Notes: generated by a model not told the origin, from the letters alone. Counted from the stretch's first letter, positions 42,797 through 55,004 are shown. The stretch is 64,000 nt of DNA from Diphasiastrum complanatum (GCA_029204225.1 CM055098.1:12173552-12237551); one strand, 5' to 3'. Program-made: numbers and translations.

Positions 42797-45700
42797 CTCA
42801 TATAGGAAGTCTATCATACTCTTGACCAACTGACATCCTAGTAGACACTTACAAGCATAGACCTGTAAAGTTGACATAAATGAGCGATTGAGACTCAACT
42901 TGAGGAAATCTTACTGCCACCATAAGACTATACCCTCACTGGATAAACAACTAGTAGACATAATGACAAGTCAAAGAGCATCAAATGATTACTTTGTTTC
43001 TAACGTAGTAAATGCACAACCACATACAACTCTGACTCAGATCTAGACTTCCGTGATAAGGTATCATGCAAGCCCACACACACTCATGCAAACCAGCACG
43101 AATGATAAAGCGTCAAGTACATGACCAAGGCCTGTCCATAAGTGGTATCCTGTTGTACCAATACCTGTGCCACCTGTAGATCCGCTGCTACACCACTGGT
43201 CACCAAATTAGGTCTCCAACCATGGCCCGCACTTGTAACAAGGTGCCCTCACATCCAAGCATATCCAACTATCCAATAAGTCTTGAAAGTTGATCCCCAT
43301 CCATTTCCATGCTCCAAGCACAAGAGTCTACCAAGGACTCAATGAATGAATGTACGCAAAACTCACCATACGCTATACCTGAGTAGCTCACCCATCTTTC
43401 AGAGATACTGATGATAATCCACCTGTGCTACATCCCATGTAGGTTCAACTTCCCATGCTTGACATTGCCAACTCTGATTTGACCAGTACATAGGCCTCCC
43501 ACCAAGGAGCCTATCTATAAAGTCCTCAATCCAAGGATCCTATTCTAAGCATGCCAATCATAAGCAATACAAGAGAACCTGATGGTGGACAAACCAACTC
43601 AACCAAACCTAGATCGAACGGATCTAGCCCCCAAGCTATGAATCAATCACAAAAAGGAGTATGGCATCAAATACTTTGTAGATCCACAAGATTAAAAGTT
43701 TGTACAAAAGGTTTTAATGATCCCACAAAGATTCACTACATAGCATATCTTTACAGATATCTCCAAATTTGTACCCAACATTTTCATAACCGAGAATCTT
43801 GTAACTTGGTTATCCTCTAAGAGAGAATATTTCTTAAAGAGTGCTATTTCACATTCAGTATCTCAACCGGAGATAATCTCAAAAGAATATAATGTTAGCA
43901 TGAACTTCCTTCCTTGCATCAACCCACGGATCTCAGTCCTTACTAAGATCAAGTTGACTACTTCTAGCAAGGAACATGTTTCAACAAACTCCCATCTTGA
44001 AATAGAATTCCAAGTTCTGACATTAATCAATCGGACTTGTTATCAGCTACTTTTCTACCGCAAGAGTACTTCCAAAAAATTTTCCCTTCTTAAATCTTTA
44101 AAACAGAAATCTACTATAATCCTTAAAGGATTTCTATAATATCTGAATATCCTATCGTTTCTGATTTCTAAAACATGTCCATCATCTATAACAGATTCTT
44201 CCTAGATTCCCTGACAGATGCTTCTCCTTGATAATTCTATTCTCTTCCTACTTCTCCCCATTTTTAGTAGGAAACGATTCGAGTTTCTAAGGGGTGCAGA
44301 TCAATCGAGATCTGTCCAGGAGAAGAGTCTAAGAAGAGATCTGAGAAAATCTTGAAAGCCAAAAGAAGTGTTGCATCATTGTAAGTAAATACCAATGATG
44401 TCCCAACACAGTGACTTTAACAAAAGATCTTCGTTATTACCAAGCTTGAGAATTGACCCGTAAATCAGAGAAAGATTACTTGAAGATTCAAGTAGAGAAA
44501 ACAAATTTAGAAAATGGTTTCATTAATTATTTCTGTGATATCATCCATGACCAATGGATAATCAGAATTACCTTCCAAGGAATCACAAAAAAATCAGGTT
44601 AATTTATGAGTTAAAAAATTTACTAATATATCTTTTATAAAGAAATAGCTTGCCGGATTTTCAGTTTTGTAAATTTGAGATATCCAAAAAAAAAGGTCAT
44701 GACCTATATCTCAAATTTTGACAAAACACCCGTTTTATGACCGATAGTATTTGGCATCACTAAGACTTAAGGCCATACTATGGTCAACTGATCCAGTTAG
44801 TTTCAGATTACCTGATGGTGGACAAACCAACCCAACCAAACCTAGATTGAACGAATCTCGCCCCCAAGCTATGGATCAGTATGGCATCACACCAATAGCA
44901 TCCGGCCAGCAGTCATGCTATCAAGCATACACTAGTGAGAGCCCAATAGGTATACTTATACCCTCGAAGGCCCATGCACCACTAGTAGTGCACTATGACA
45001 CCTCACTGGACACCTCTGCAGCCTATCTGGGCCATGTCATCTAGTTCTCCAATGGCTCATTAATAGACCCATACAAATCCACCATCAAGTGTTTAGGCCT
45101 ACAAAAATTAATTATGACCATGTACTTATAAGGGCCCCAATTCCCTTATAGTCACAACTAGCTTATGGGTTGTTGGTCTATCGGTCTCTAGCGTGGACAC
45201 GCTACCTGAGACAGTCATGGGCATGACATTATCTCACCAACACATCCATCATGTCAATCCAAAACAAAACAAATGCAAACTAGATCCACTATCATGCTGA
45301 ATAGCTCACCCACGATCCATAGCTCTAGAACCATGTACCCTGTACCATCTGATTACCAAGTATCCATTATCCGTTGATAGCTCCCCAGGAATATGTCCAC
45401 TTGTAGTGCAAGTAGACTCCAACTGGATCTAACCAAAGCTGCATCTTGCTTACCAAATAATGATGGATAGAAACAACATGTGATGCCAACCTGGAGATCA
45501 CTATGCATATAACCATGCAGCTCACCTGATCGCTCACCAAAGTATCAGCTGTCACTCCCTGAGCAACCATCTCCATCCCTGATGGCTCACAACCATGGGA
45601 ATGCTAGATCCACATCACCCCGTAATGCACTCCATGCCCTCAGGATATGTACCATCCGAAGTACACTCCCTGCCACCTACCTCCAAGTAGGCATGACCCA

Positions 45701-48258
45701 TCCCTAGGTGACCACATGATGCATCATCCATACATCAAATGACATGTCATACTTGAGCAACTATAGCATCTCCCTGAGTGCCACCCCAATGGACTCGTCA
45801 TCCACATACTATGCTCACATGATGTCTCTGATCCTGGTCACCATCCTACTAGACAAGCCAAACTCCAAAGCAAGGCCTGCACCACCTGGCTCCTAGCATC
45901 TACTTGCTCTCCCTGGCTATGTGCCACTCAACACCATGTTAATGCAAGCTTGTCCCTGAGTCATCACTCATGGAATTCTGAGACCATTGTCTCTCTGATC
46001 GTACTAAGGTATATGGCTCTGAGTGACTCCCTCTAGGCTTCTCCATGATTTCACCACCTATGCCGAGCCTAGACTCCTGCAAATACAGCCAAATGCATGA
46101 AAGTAATAGATAGCTTATCCACGCCTGTGATGGTAGATGCATCCCCATTGATGCCAATGTCCAAAACTGGCCCCCTATTGTAATGCCAACCTATACTCCC
46201 AAATGAGCAGACCATGAAGTCCTCGCCATCAGTGTCACCTCCAATAGATCGCTAGCAAAACACTCACCATAGTGTTGCCCTCCGATCACACCCCATGCGA
46301 TCTCCATCAGCTCTCCAATCTAGAGCTGGCTCCCAAAGCTTCATGCTTTGCCCATTTGTGTTTGCAATGTCTTGATTCCATCATGAATCCCCCTGTAAGT
46401 CATGTCCATCAAATGACTCAAGTTCAATCTGAAATAGATGTCCCTTGATGATCATCCCATGCCATCCTGCAATGCTATCCCTATCAGGTATCCCAATGCC
46501 ATCCTTGATCACAAAGATATGAGCATCTACCCTTCTGTAGTGCCCATCTGTACTTCCCCAAGCTAGCTCCAAGCTACTCCTGTGAATGGTTCCAAGCCAC
46601 TCCCTGAGAATACATTGAGATGTGAACTCCAAAGCCACCATCAAGTTCCTCACATGACTGTGCATGCCATGAATATCCCTCCATCCGAATGAGAAATTTT
46701 CAAGCTACAGATGTGTGTGTCAATGCAACTATCACCTGACTTGACAATGTCACTGCTGATCATGCCTGTGAGAGCGTTTCCCCAAAACGCCACTTGATGT
46801 TGGTTGGTCCGAACTCCAAGAGTTGAACCTGATCACGAGAATTTTTCACCCGTAGCCGGCATACCATGCCTACCTCTCACATGTGATTGCTTGCCCTCTC
46901 AAAATTGTTGCCAATGATGAGTAGTCACATCGTCAAACTGCACTTCCATCACCAATACTAGCCTTCTCCACACAATTCCGTTACTATTCGCTCCCATATC
47001 GCATTTACCACTTCAAAACAACCTATTGAGCCTGTCAGAAATAAGCAATAATGATTCCAAAGTGATAATGCCTGATTGTACCACCGTGTAGCAAGTAGCA
47101 ACAACCAAAAATTGTCCTACCCAAATGGCGAATGTAGCCCATCACTAGGTCACCTGCACTCCGCTCGATAGAATGGTGATGAAAACTCCTCAAGACACCT
47201 TTCTCCCTGCTCTGTGACGTCGCTCTGTCTGTTGGCTCTGAGCAACCAGTTTCAGGGGGTCAATTTGGCCCAAGAATGGCCAAAAAAGGTGCCCTCTAGT
47301 CTTAGTTAGGTCTCTCCAAATATTGTCATTGCAAAATGAGCTAAAACTTTGTTTCGAAGATTTTTATTGAAGAATGAAATTTAATGCCCTTCGGGTCTTA
47401 TCCATTTTGATATGAAGATTTTTAATGACGTTGCCATGCCCTTTGCCCTTCAAGGTCCTTCGAGTCCACTTCAATGATATCCAGCGGTGGCCTTTCATCT
47501 AACAGTGTAGATTTGTCTCCCCACGTCCGATCTCTATCGTTGATCAGAAGTTCTGTAGATCGTGTGGCCAGGCGCAATTCTGCACACCAAAGCCTTGTCC
47601 TGTAGCCGCAGAAACCTTCGAGACACTATGGCTTTGGGCACCCTACTGTAAGCTCTTACAATAGCCAAATCAACCATCCACATGGAAATATCCGCTTCTT
47701 TGCAACTGTAAACCCTAGCTCAAGGAAGAATGGAGGTTTCTTGGGCTCTGCTCAATCTATCTTTGAGCTTCTTCTTGCAGCCTCTTATCTGGCTGAGGTC
47801 GCCCTATCTTTAGCTCAGTAACACAATTTACGGCTTGCCAATTGGTGCGATATTGCCTGCAAACAAGCTGGTTTTCGTTCCAAACCGTCAACACCCAACG
47901 AAACTGGAAACTTCTCAAATTTCCTTCGTTTTTCACCCAATCGATCCCTGTAAATTGCTATGGCTCTCTGTCACTATTCTTTGGAAACCCTTGGCTGTCC
48001 ACACAGTGAATAACTAAGCCACCACCAATGATTTCCCCGAAACCACCGAAACTGCAAGTTTCTCCGGGATCCACCTACAATGATCAATTTGATCTTCCCC
48101 AAAGCTCCGATTGAAGGAACTTTGATGTCTCCTGCCATCCGGATTGCCGATACTCTGTATGGAATCCTCTCTTTTGAGATACTCTGAGTGCTATTTCTCT
48201 TGGTGAAAGACGCTATCCCATAGCTTCACCGGATCGTGCATTCCTGCATCACCCTGAC
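42797..48258 (-). other. Non-coding interior of the large LTR element
   Basis: 5.5 kb with no TE protein motif on either strand. The minus-strand frames at 45367-45576, 45939-46157 and 46381-46665 are short and show no known domain. The part near the PBS (47200-48258) looks like a leader. One internal duplication is listed separately. Confidence 0.65.
43577..44889 (+). repeat. Direct duplication flanking a 1.1 kb segment
   Basis: About 80-93 bp starting ACCTGATGGTGGACAAACCA occurs at 43577-43669 and again at 44810-44889, with roughly 10 differences plus a 15-base insertion in the first copy. Both end in ATGGCATCA. The 1.1 kb between them is anonymous and more A/T-rich than its surroundings. 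Confidence 0.7.
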
Positions 48259-48270
48259 GCTCTGATACCA
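48259..48270 (-). other. PBS of the large non-coding element
   Basis: TGGTATCAGAGC on the minus strand, directly next to the AACT end of the LTR. Confidence 0.8.
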
Positions 48271-48614
48271 AGTTGAAATTTCGATAGAATCTAGTGTAGT
48301 ATGCAGATCACATCACACAATCACCATAGCCACTCCTCACAAGCTCTCAAAGATGGCACAACAAAAGTTATGACACAAAGAACACTGTACATATAGGAAA
48401 TCCCTAACTGCATGAAAGGACATGTGTCCTAAAATTGGCCTACCACCTGCCAAACTAGAACAAGGCCCAATATGGCCTAAATAACTGACAAACCCAAGAC
48501 ATGCCTTCGAGTATAGCATAGCGAAACCAAAAACACTGTACAAGCTAATTTTCCTATGTGTGGCTACTCGGCTAACCCAGGTAGCCGTCTATGGGATCAG
48601 TGCCCGATCAATAT
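48271..48614 (-). repeat. 5' LTR of the large element, incomplete
   Basis: Matches 36896-37227 with scattered substitutions and one insertion of about 12 bases. Homology stops at 48614, after GATCAATAT. The missing outer part is found inverted at 49103-49217. Confidence 0.8.
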
Positions 48615-49102
48615 ATCCATGTCTGGTTAGATTCCATATAGAACATATCTGATATACAAACACCAATGGTCCAACATATATAGCGAATGAAAATCATATC
48701 AACATCACAAGAAAATATATAGACACCAAGTCAAATTGATTTCTTGAGCTGCTATACTAAAACAAAAAATTTCAGGCGTTCGATTTCTTAAGACCCACAG
48801 TGACTTCAAAGAAAAGATATCAACAGCTAAGCACAACCAACTCTACACCATACTCGTTACCTCTAAATGTTTACTCTACACCATACTAATTACCTCCAAA
48901 TGTTTAAAAGCGTAATGAAGTACATTATCTCATATATTTCTTATGGAAATGGAATCACTCCAAAGTTCATTCCATGCAGTATGTTTTTGAATTGTACAAT
49001 CAAAATCTTGCACATATGTGTGTGAGAAAGCATTTTAGATACATGATGGCTATAGCAATGGCAATGTATAGTGTGCTCTTGAATTTTTCACCTAATTGTC
49101 AC

Positions 49103-49217
49103 AGTTAGAAATCATAGTTAATCTGATATACATTTTATGTAAGCTCTAAATGTGATATTGTAATTAGTGTACAATTAATTAGATTTGTTGTATTCAGTTG
49201 TATTCGGGATGTGACCT
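49103..49217 (+). repeat. Inverted outer end of the large element's LTR
   Basis: AGTTAGAAATCATAG to GGGATGTGACCT on the plus strand is the reverse complement of 37236-37350 with few differences. With 48615-49102 between, this fits an inversion of about 600 bp whose inner breakpoint lies inside the LTR. Confidence 0.75.
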
Positions 49218-50334
49218 TTTCTTTATATATTATAGATTATTGGATTCTTCAGTGAGCTGCAAAAGGACATATAGCATTGACAATTTTTCACAAGGGCCAC
49301 ACTCGATACCCTTCCGCTTGATCACCCTCTACATGATGTACTTGTTGGTCAATGTCCTCACGCCGTATAGGTACTTCAAATATTTAGGCCGATTGTTATT
49401 TTTTTAACATTTACTCTCTCTATTCTAACAATAATCTCGATTGAACATGTGTGCTTGTTTCTTAATCTTGAAAGAAAGTGATTGGCTTCAAATTTGGAGA
49501 TCTAATCAAGATCCAAGGTGCATTCCTCCTCATATAAAGAGGTTATCAAAATTTCATGAACTTCCATATTGAAAAAAAATTGTTAATAAACCATCTTTGG
49601 ACCCAATGCACATATTCAAGAATGTATGGAGCATAATCTAGGGCCAAAAATAAAAAAGCTACACAAGATGACTGCCAAAAATAAAAAAGCTACACAAGAT
49701 GACTTGAAGAAATACAAAAGACGACCAATTTATGGTCACAAATGATTGGGGATTCAATTTTTTTCTCAAAGGCTCCATGGATCTTCTCTAGGAGAGAAGA
49801 GGGGGATTGTAAAAAAGCAATTGCCTCATTTTGAACTCCTTTAGGACACATGAAATGCCTAAAGGGTGCCTTCAATTCCTTGGATTAGCTTCTATTTTGA
49901 TCACAATCTAACTTGTGTGCATATTTAACCTGGAATCAAAGAAATTTTCTAACAATGTGCAAGAAAGCTAGCGAATTTCAGAGCATTAAACAATACAAAG
50001 CTATCTTTCTCTTTCTAAACAAGCGCCTCTAAACAAGCTATCTTTCTACTCTCCTATCTTTGGCAGAAAATATTTCATGATGGCGTCTTGAGTTCAAACT
50101 TTCAAGCCTTATCAGCCCAAAAAGGTTACAATATACGCATATATCCAATAAATGAGCCGCGTGCTAAGACAAATTGCCATGCTAATATGTTTCAAGAATC
50201 ACCACCCTCAAAAAAAGCAGAATTATCGATCGTTACTATCACTGCCGAACAGAGTTCTGTTTACGTAAGGCACTCTAATCTACGAGGATCTCTGATTTAT
50301 GATTGATCATTGATCAGCGTAAGTTAAGAGGATC
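49218..50334. other. Intergenic stretch downstream of the GIL1-like gene
   Basis: No gene seen. 49643-49704 is a perfect 31-bp tandem duplication beginning GCCAAAAATAAAAAAGC. AAGCTATCTTTCT occurs twice near 50000-50050. Confidence 0.6.
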
Positions 50335-52062
50335 TCAGCTCACCTTCAGTCCGTGCTCCTTTCTCAAAGGGTATATTTTACTTCTAATTATACTATTTTT
50401 AACCTGAAAACCTGGCATTGTCATCAGTCCGATGTTCGGCAGAAACTCTGATTCATACTCTGCTCCCAGCAAGCTCTCCATGTAGGTAGAATTAAAATCT
50501 GAGAATCTTTCAAATCTCATAATTCTTGCCGGCGGCCGGAAAGAAAAGACGAGCTTGTGAAGAGCCCACACGGCTTGAGATAACTCGAGAAAGACACGAC
50601 AGAACTCGTCTTCTAGAACATAATTGAAATCTATATTGCTGTTAGCATATAATGGCCCCAAATGTGCTGCTGTGACACCTCTTATTTTCTGCAAGTAGAA
50701 TTTAAGAAACTTACTCTTGTCAGGTTTCGATACCATTTCGGCTACTAAATCTGTCAGTTTAGCAGCATTGTAATGCTTGTATTCCAGGAATGCAGCTTTA
50801 GCAAGATCTTTCATGTCAAAGACCGTGCAAAAACCGTTGTTTAAGTTGAGACCTTCTTTCTCGAATTCTGCAAAAACAAACTCGCATTCTTGATGTTGGA
50901 GAGCGAATTTTGCGTGTGCAGGTCTAGCAAAATGATGTTCTTTAATGTTTTGACTATCCGTTCCGTTCGGATCTCCATTCACTTTCACCCAATATTTCTG
51001 CAAACACTTGCAGAAATTTAATAACGCAGTCTGCGCTTTATGAACAGCGTTTGCAAGCAGTGCAGGTGTGGCCGATGAATCTTCGTAAGAGCCACTTGTG
51101 TTTGAGTTATCAGCGGCATTTTGTTCCATGATGGTTAGTTTTTTCTGAAGCTTGAACGTTTCTTCATTCAGACGACATGCCAGACTTTTAATTTCTTCCT
51201 TCTTATCAAGAATTTCTTTTTCATACTCTATTAGTTTCTTGCTGTCAGCCTCGCGGTCAGCTTCAGCCTGTGCTCTATTGGACTGGATATCTTCTCTACA
51301 TTGGAAAAGAGAGTTCTGGATGTCAGCATTTATCTCCTCGAGCTGATGCAGGCGACATTCCAGACTTTTGATTTCGTTCTTCTTGTCAAGCATTTCATTG
51401 TCATACGCTCTTAGTTTCTTACGTTCAGCCTCGAGTTCAGCTTCAGCCCGTGCTTTGTTGGGATGAATATCTTTTCTACACTTGAGAAGAGAGTTGTGGA
51501 TTTCAGCATTCGTCTCCTCGAGTTGATTAATCTTCTTGGCCTTCTCCTGTAGGTCATTGGATTGTTTCTGCAGCTGCTCGTTGTTGATTCGATTCAGCTC
51601 CTCAGTATCTGAAAGTACCTTCTTGGTTTGCGAAGACATCTCCAAAACTTGCTGAAGTTGATAATTTAGCTTCTTCTGCTCAAAATCATTCTGCTCATTG
51701 GAGCTGAAAAGCTTTACAATAATTCGCGAAAGAGAATCGATGACTCGCGTGAGAGTAAGAGCCGCCTCTTCGTGGGGAACATTGAGGAACTCAGACACCA
51801 AATATGTAGTCATCCATTGCTTCTGCTGGACAGGATCCTTATGCTCATTAACATTAATTAACTGAGTAAACAGACCTACATAAGCTTTGGACAGAGAATC
51901 GGCTGTGTTTTCGTCACCAACATTCAGGATCGAGGTGATAAGAAACTTTGTCAGCCTTTTCAGTGAAGCAGGCATGTCGACAAGATCTCCTTCAGATACC
52001 ACCTGCTGTAGTGAGGTACTACTGTTCTGGAGCGAAAGCATTCTCCTAGATACGATTGTCAA
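50335..52062 (-). CDS. GIL1/IRKI-like coiled-coil protein (DUF641-related)
   Basis: 575 residues, one exon. Residues 1-105 are a helical N-terminal region. 110-310 form a long coiled coil containing an exact tandem pair of 60-residue repeats (181-240, 241-300; LEETNAEI and LEEINADI). 338-575 resemble the C-terminal half of plant GIL1/IRKI proteins: HKAQTALLNFCKCL, AHAKFALQHQECEFVF, VWALHKLVFSFRPPARI, FNSTYMESLL and the hallmark G-L-M-T-M-P-G-F-Q-V before a final SKIY. GIL1 acts in light control of gravitropism and IRKI binds a receptor kinase; the role of this copy is unknown. The start at 52062 is the first ATG after a conserved promoter block; Met8 is an alternative. It is the intact relative of the pseudogene pieces in the tandem array. 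Confidence 0.75.
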   Translation of the reverse strand: MTIVSRRMLSLQNSSTSLQQVVSEGDLVDMPASLKRLTKFLITSILNVGDENTADSLSKAYVGLFTQLINVNEHKDPVQQKQWMTTYLVSEFLNVPHEEAALTLTRVIDSLSRIIVKLFSSNEQNDFEQKKLNYQLQQVLEMSSQTKKVLSDTEELNRINNEQLQKQSNDLQEKAKKINQLEETNAEIHNSLLKCRKDIHPNKARAEAELEAERKKLRAYDNEMLDKKNEIKSLECRLHQLEEINADIQNSLFQCREDIQSNRAQAEADREADSKKLIEYEKEILDKKEEIKSLACRLNEETFKLQKKLTIMEQNAADNSNTSGSYEDSSATPALLANAVHKAQTALLNFCKCLQKYWVKVNGDPNGTDSQNIKEHHFARPAHAKFALQHQECEFVFAEFEKEGLNLNNGFCTVFDMKDLAKAAFLEYKHYNAAKLTDLVAEMVSKPDKSKFLKFYLQKIRGVTAAHLGPLYANSNIDFNYVLEDEFCRVFLELSQAVWALHKLVFSFRPPARIMRFERFSDFNSTYMESLLGAEYESEFLPNIGLMTMPGFQVKNSIIRSKIYPLRKEHGLKVS

Positions 52063-52310
52063 CGGGAGATAAACGTGGATATTCGGTAATGTGTCAGTTA
52101 CTCGCCAAATGGTTGTGTCAGAGCACTGATGACGACATTAAAGTTTAGATACAAAGAATAGCAACAATCAGCAGATTGCAGACTGCGTCTAGTACTTAAA
52201 AAAACACACAAACGATCTGCCATCTCCGGTTTACAGATGCCATAGCAAGAAGAAACTATGGTAGCAACACCACAAGAAATTGTAAATCAAGTATGATTAC
52301 GTGAGTTCGT

Positions 52311-52322
52311 ATTATATTATAA
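52311..52322 (-). promoter_or_regulatory. TATA-like box of the GIL1-like gene
   Basis: TATAATATAAT on the minus strand, about 250 bases upstream of the ATG, followed by GAACTCACGTAA. The paralogous copies have TATATAAG followed by AACTCACGTAA at the same place (8931). The block is thus conserved between otherwise diverged upstream regions. Confidence 0.5.
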
Positions 52323-53347
52323 CTTGAAGACGACCTACAGACATAGGAAACGACAATATCAACAGCATTATACATGACTTCTAATTAGCTATCTTAATTA
52401 AATACGATTACAGACACGATCTACCTCATGCTTATGTATTTCAATGCAGGTTCATTGCAATGGCATATCAGCTAATTTAGCTTACCTTGTGGAAGTTCTT
52501 TTGAAAAGCATTCGCAAAATCTCCTTTGCATATTGCATTATGAGGAAATGAATATCTGTGTTTGCGCCTGGGAGCAGAGAATTTTTTAAAGATGTCTAAT
52601 TCGCAAGATGATATTAGCTGCAAACTGAAGTAGCAATGGCAATAAATCATGTGAACGTCAACTCCATTAAGTAGCTGGATTCTCGAGGGTCGTCAAGTCA
52701 TTCAATTCTAACATTAATACTTTCAGCGGCATGCGCAGAACTAAGGCCGAAGAGTGATCATGTATCTTTAATTCGTTGCTATCACCTCATCATTTATCAC
52801 CTTATCATTGATCATGAGGTTCAGCTTAGTGATTTAGACTGTACAGTGTAGAGGCGCGAGGTTAGTAGTCAATCTCGAGGTTTCTAAATCTTAAATTAAT
52901 AGCGCGCTTTGGATTCGGAAAAAGCATCAATCTTATACTTCTAAGTTGGAGCAGTGCTCGGGAGTCGGAAACCTCCCTTAAGTTTCACTTTAATATATGA
53001 CATCTTTCCATAGATGTCTGCTTTTGAAAATAATGTTTCTAAAACCTTCAACTCAAGAATGTTGCACTTTAAAATCTTACAACTATCAAATATCATCATT
53101 TAGTATAGTAGATATCCTTGTTAAAAAATACTGCATCAATTGAAACTGCTAAATTATGTTCAATATATTAATTTTTTTTTAAAATTTCCAAAGATCTTTG
53201 GCATCCAACTATTTTTCTTGGGCATCAACCTAGCTCTCTCCAACAATTATTTTCATGGTATAATGTGTTATAAGGTTAGAAATTAGCCACATATCGATAG
53301 GTTTACAAACGTAGCTTATATACAAAATTTGTGTTAAAGGATCCACA
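52323..53347. other. Upstream region of the GIL1-like gene and intergenic DNA
   Basis: 52330-52795 still aligns with the paralogous upstream copies (8535 onward), so it belongs to the old promoter region. Beyond 52800 nothing was recognised. Confidence 0.6.
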
Positions 53348-53986
53348 TTGTCAGCTCTCGAGATCATGCATTACATGATCGAGAACAAAAACAATTGTGA
53401 TCTATGGGCTGATGGAAGTTTATATCCAATAGATCCAATCTCAATGCAACATCCAAACTTTGAACCAATCACACAACTCATACTGTTTTTGTGTGAAGGA
53501 CATAATGGTCTATTGGTTTATTGTAAAAGATTGAAATATGGTATTGGTAGTTCAATGCAAAAAAGCCATAGGCTGGAGAATATGTTGAATAGTTTGTTTG
53601 ATGACTACAAAGAAAAAGAGACTTTGTTATTGCAAACAAAAGAAGAGAATGAAATCTTCAAATTAGAAATTTTTTGCTTGCAAAATCAAATTTTAAACCT
53701 TAATTAAAACAATGACCAAATGCAACAAGTTTTACAAATATTACGTAGCTCATATTATCATGTAAATGAGAAAGTACAAATCCTAGGTAGGAAACTGAAA
53801 TATAATAAGAGTAAAAGAGTTGTGTTAAAAGGCATTGATGACTTTCATCAAGTGGAGGTTACCCAAAAAAAAGAATTTGGACTTCAAGTAAGATCTTGTT
53901 TTGAAATAAATTATTTTGTTTGTTTGCTTCAATTGATGAGCCATTGATTGTGGTTTATTCTTCTAATTCTTATTCTCATTTTGCAG
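53348..53986 (+). pseudogene. Coiled-coil gene remnant, paralogue 1, with intron
   Basis: Not a family I recognise. NCDLWADGSLYPIDP at the start is followed by a Leu/Glu-rich coiled-coil stretch, one in-frame TAA (53705-53707), then more coil and a basic segment ending IDDFHQVEVTQKKEFGLQ. A GTAAGA donor at 53888 and TTTTGCAG acceptor ending at 53986 bound a 99-bp intron. The locus at 60753-61466 has the same sequence blocks and the same intron position. Downstream exon sequence cannot be followed with confidence. Probably a fragment of a duplicated gene. Confidence 0.55.
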
Positions 53987-54330
53987 ATCAACATTAGTTG
54001 CACACCAAAATATGAAAGACAACGACATGATTCAAAAGTTGGCAAATTTGTATTTATGAATTATTTACTGAGATATATCATAAAATTGAAGAAACAAAAC
54101 GTTTCTGTTTACAAAGCCTTGCTAGCTTTCAGCCCTCAGCCTGACAAAGATGTTCGTGAACACGAAAGTCAAGAGACACGAAACACGAAAAGTTTCACAA
54201 AAATGAAAGTCAAAGGAGACGAAGACAAACGGTTCGCGAACATGAAAGAATCACGAACGAGAATCTTTTGCGGTCTGGCACGAGAATCTTTTGCGGTCCA
54301 GTATGAGAGAAAAGACAGACGAACAAAACC
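53987..54330 (+). other. Possible downstream exon of paralogue 1 and unassigned DNA
   Basis: An open frame runs on from the intron acceptor (about 53987-54385), but its sequence shows no match to the second paralogue after the intron. Two adjacent copies of ACGAGAATCTTTTGCGGTC lie at about 54255-54300. Confidence 0.35.
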
Positions 54331-54396
54331 AAACCAACGATGGAAATGGAACCAACGATGGAAACGGAACCAACGATGGAAATGAAACCAACGACG
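54331..54396 (+). repeat. 18-bp minisatellite
   Basis: Three and a half copies of AACCAACGATGGAAATGG with few changes. It reads as open in several frames, which explains the repetitive R-W-K-W-N frame; no gene is implied. Confidence 0.85.
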
Positions 54397-55004
54397 CGAC
54401 ACAAAAAATGTCGCGAAACCCGTTTTGCCCTCACGCTCCAAAGAGTACCAACAAAGATCATGCAAGTACCCAGAAGTACAAAAATCTGATCTGATGGCAT
54501 GACGTCAGCAGATACTCCCTAGGTCGTGGCTAATCTGCCACTCTTGTGATTCCCTGATTAGTTGTAGATGCTTAATCACTCTCATCTTAGATTTACATAG
54601 AGCGACTATACTTACTGGATGATACTTGACATATAGATCAGCAGAGATGACAGAATATACACACAGTGTAATGTAGTAGCATGATGCTAGTAAGCAATCA
54701 AGACGAAACTACAAAATACATGTCCGCCTGCGTGCGAAGACAATTCTGTCTAGGATCTATAGATCCAACTATCCGCTAGTAAAGCGAGACGATTATTTGT
54801 GAGAGAACCGTGTTTCTTCCACGCCAACACACTGCATGGATCTGCATGCAGTGCTTGAAGAATCAGAGAAGGGAATCAATAGATGACATTGTAGCCTTTG
54901 TGCACATATCAATTGATGTTGTATGATCTTGAATGCAAATGTGTCTGCTGTTAATTATATGTTTGATTCTCCCAGTCTTCAAATCCGCACATTGGTTGAG
55001 TTTG
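54397..55004 (+). other. Likely outer part of the 5' LTR of the 55-58 kb Copia
   Basis: Sits where the LTR should extend, but no second copy of this part is in the window, so the outer boundary cannot be set. No gene seen. Confidence 0.4.

Larger units (their letters stand above)
36896..49217 (-). mobile_element. Large non-coding LTR element with nested insertion
   Basis: Direct repeats at 36896-37350 and 48271-48614 form an LTR pair on the minus strand, next to PBS TGGTATCAGAGC (48259-48270) and purine tract TTTAAGGGAGAG (37351-37362). The internal part, without the nested element, is about 5.6 kb and has no GAG, PR, IN, RT or RH motif in any frame I read; its longest minus-strand frame is 94 codons. 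This matches the LARD class of non-autonomous elements. The first 115 bases of the right LTR lie inverted at 49103-49217. Allowing for that, the target duplication is GTGAT (36891-36895) against GTGAC. Confidence 0.75.

Noticed and set aside
45939-46665. Protein genes inside the large non-coding LTR element
   Set aside because: The frames are under 100 codons and show no retrotransposon or host domain.
53348-53400. EIMHY at the start of paralogue 1 as a further copy of the H3-like EIMHF segment
   Set aside because: Only a handful of residues match and the flanking DLWADG block is unrelated to histones.
54165-54500. Minus-strand frames rich in FHRWFRF repeats
   Set aside because: Produced by the 18-bp minisatellite, open in several frames; no protein family.
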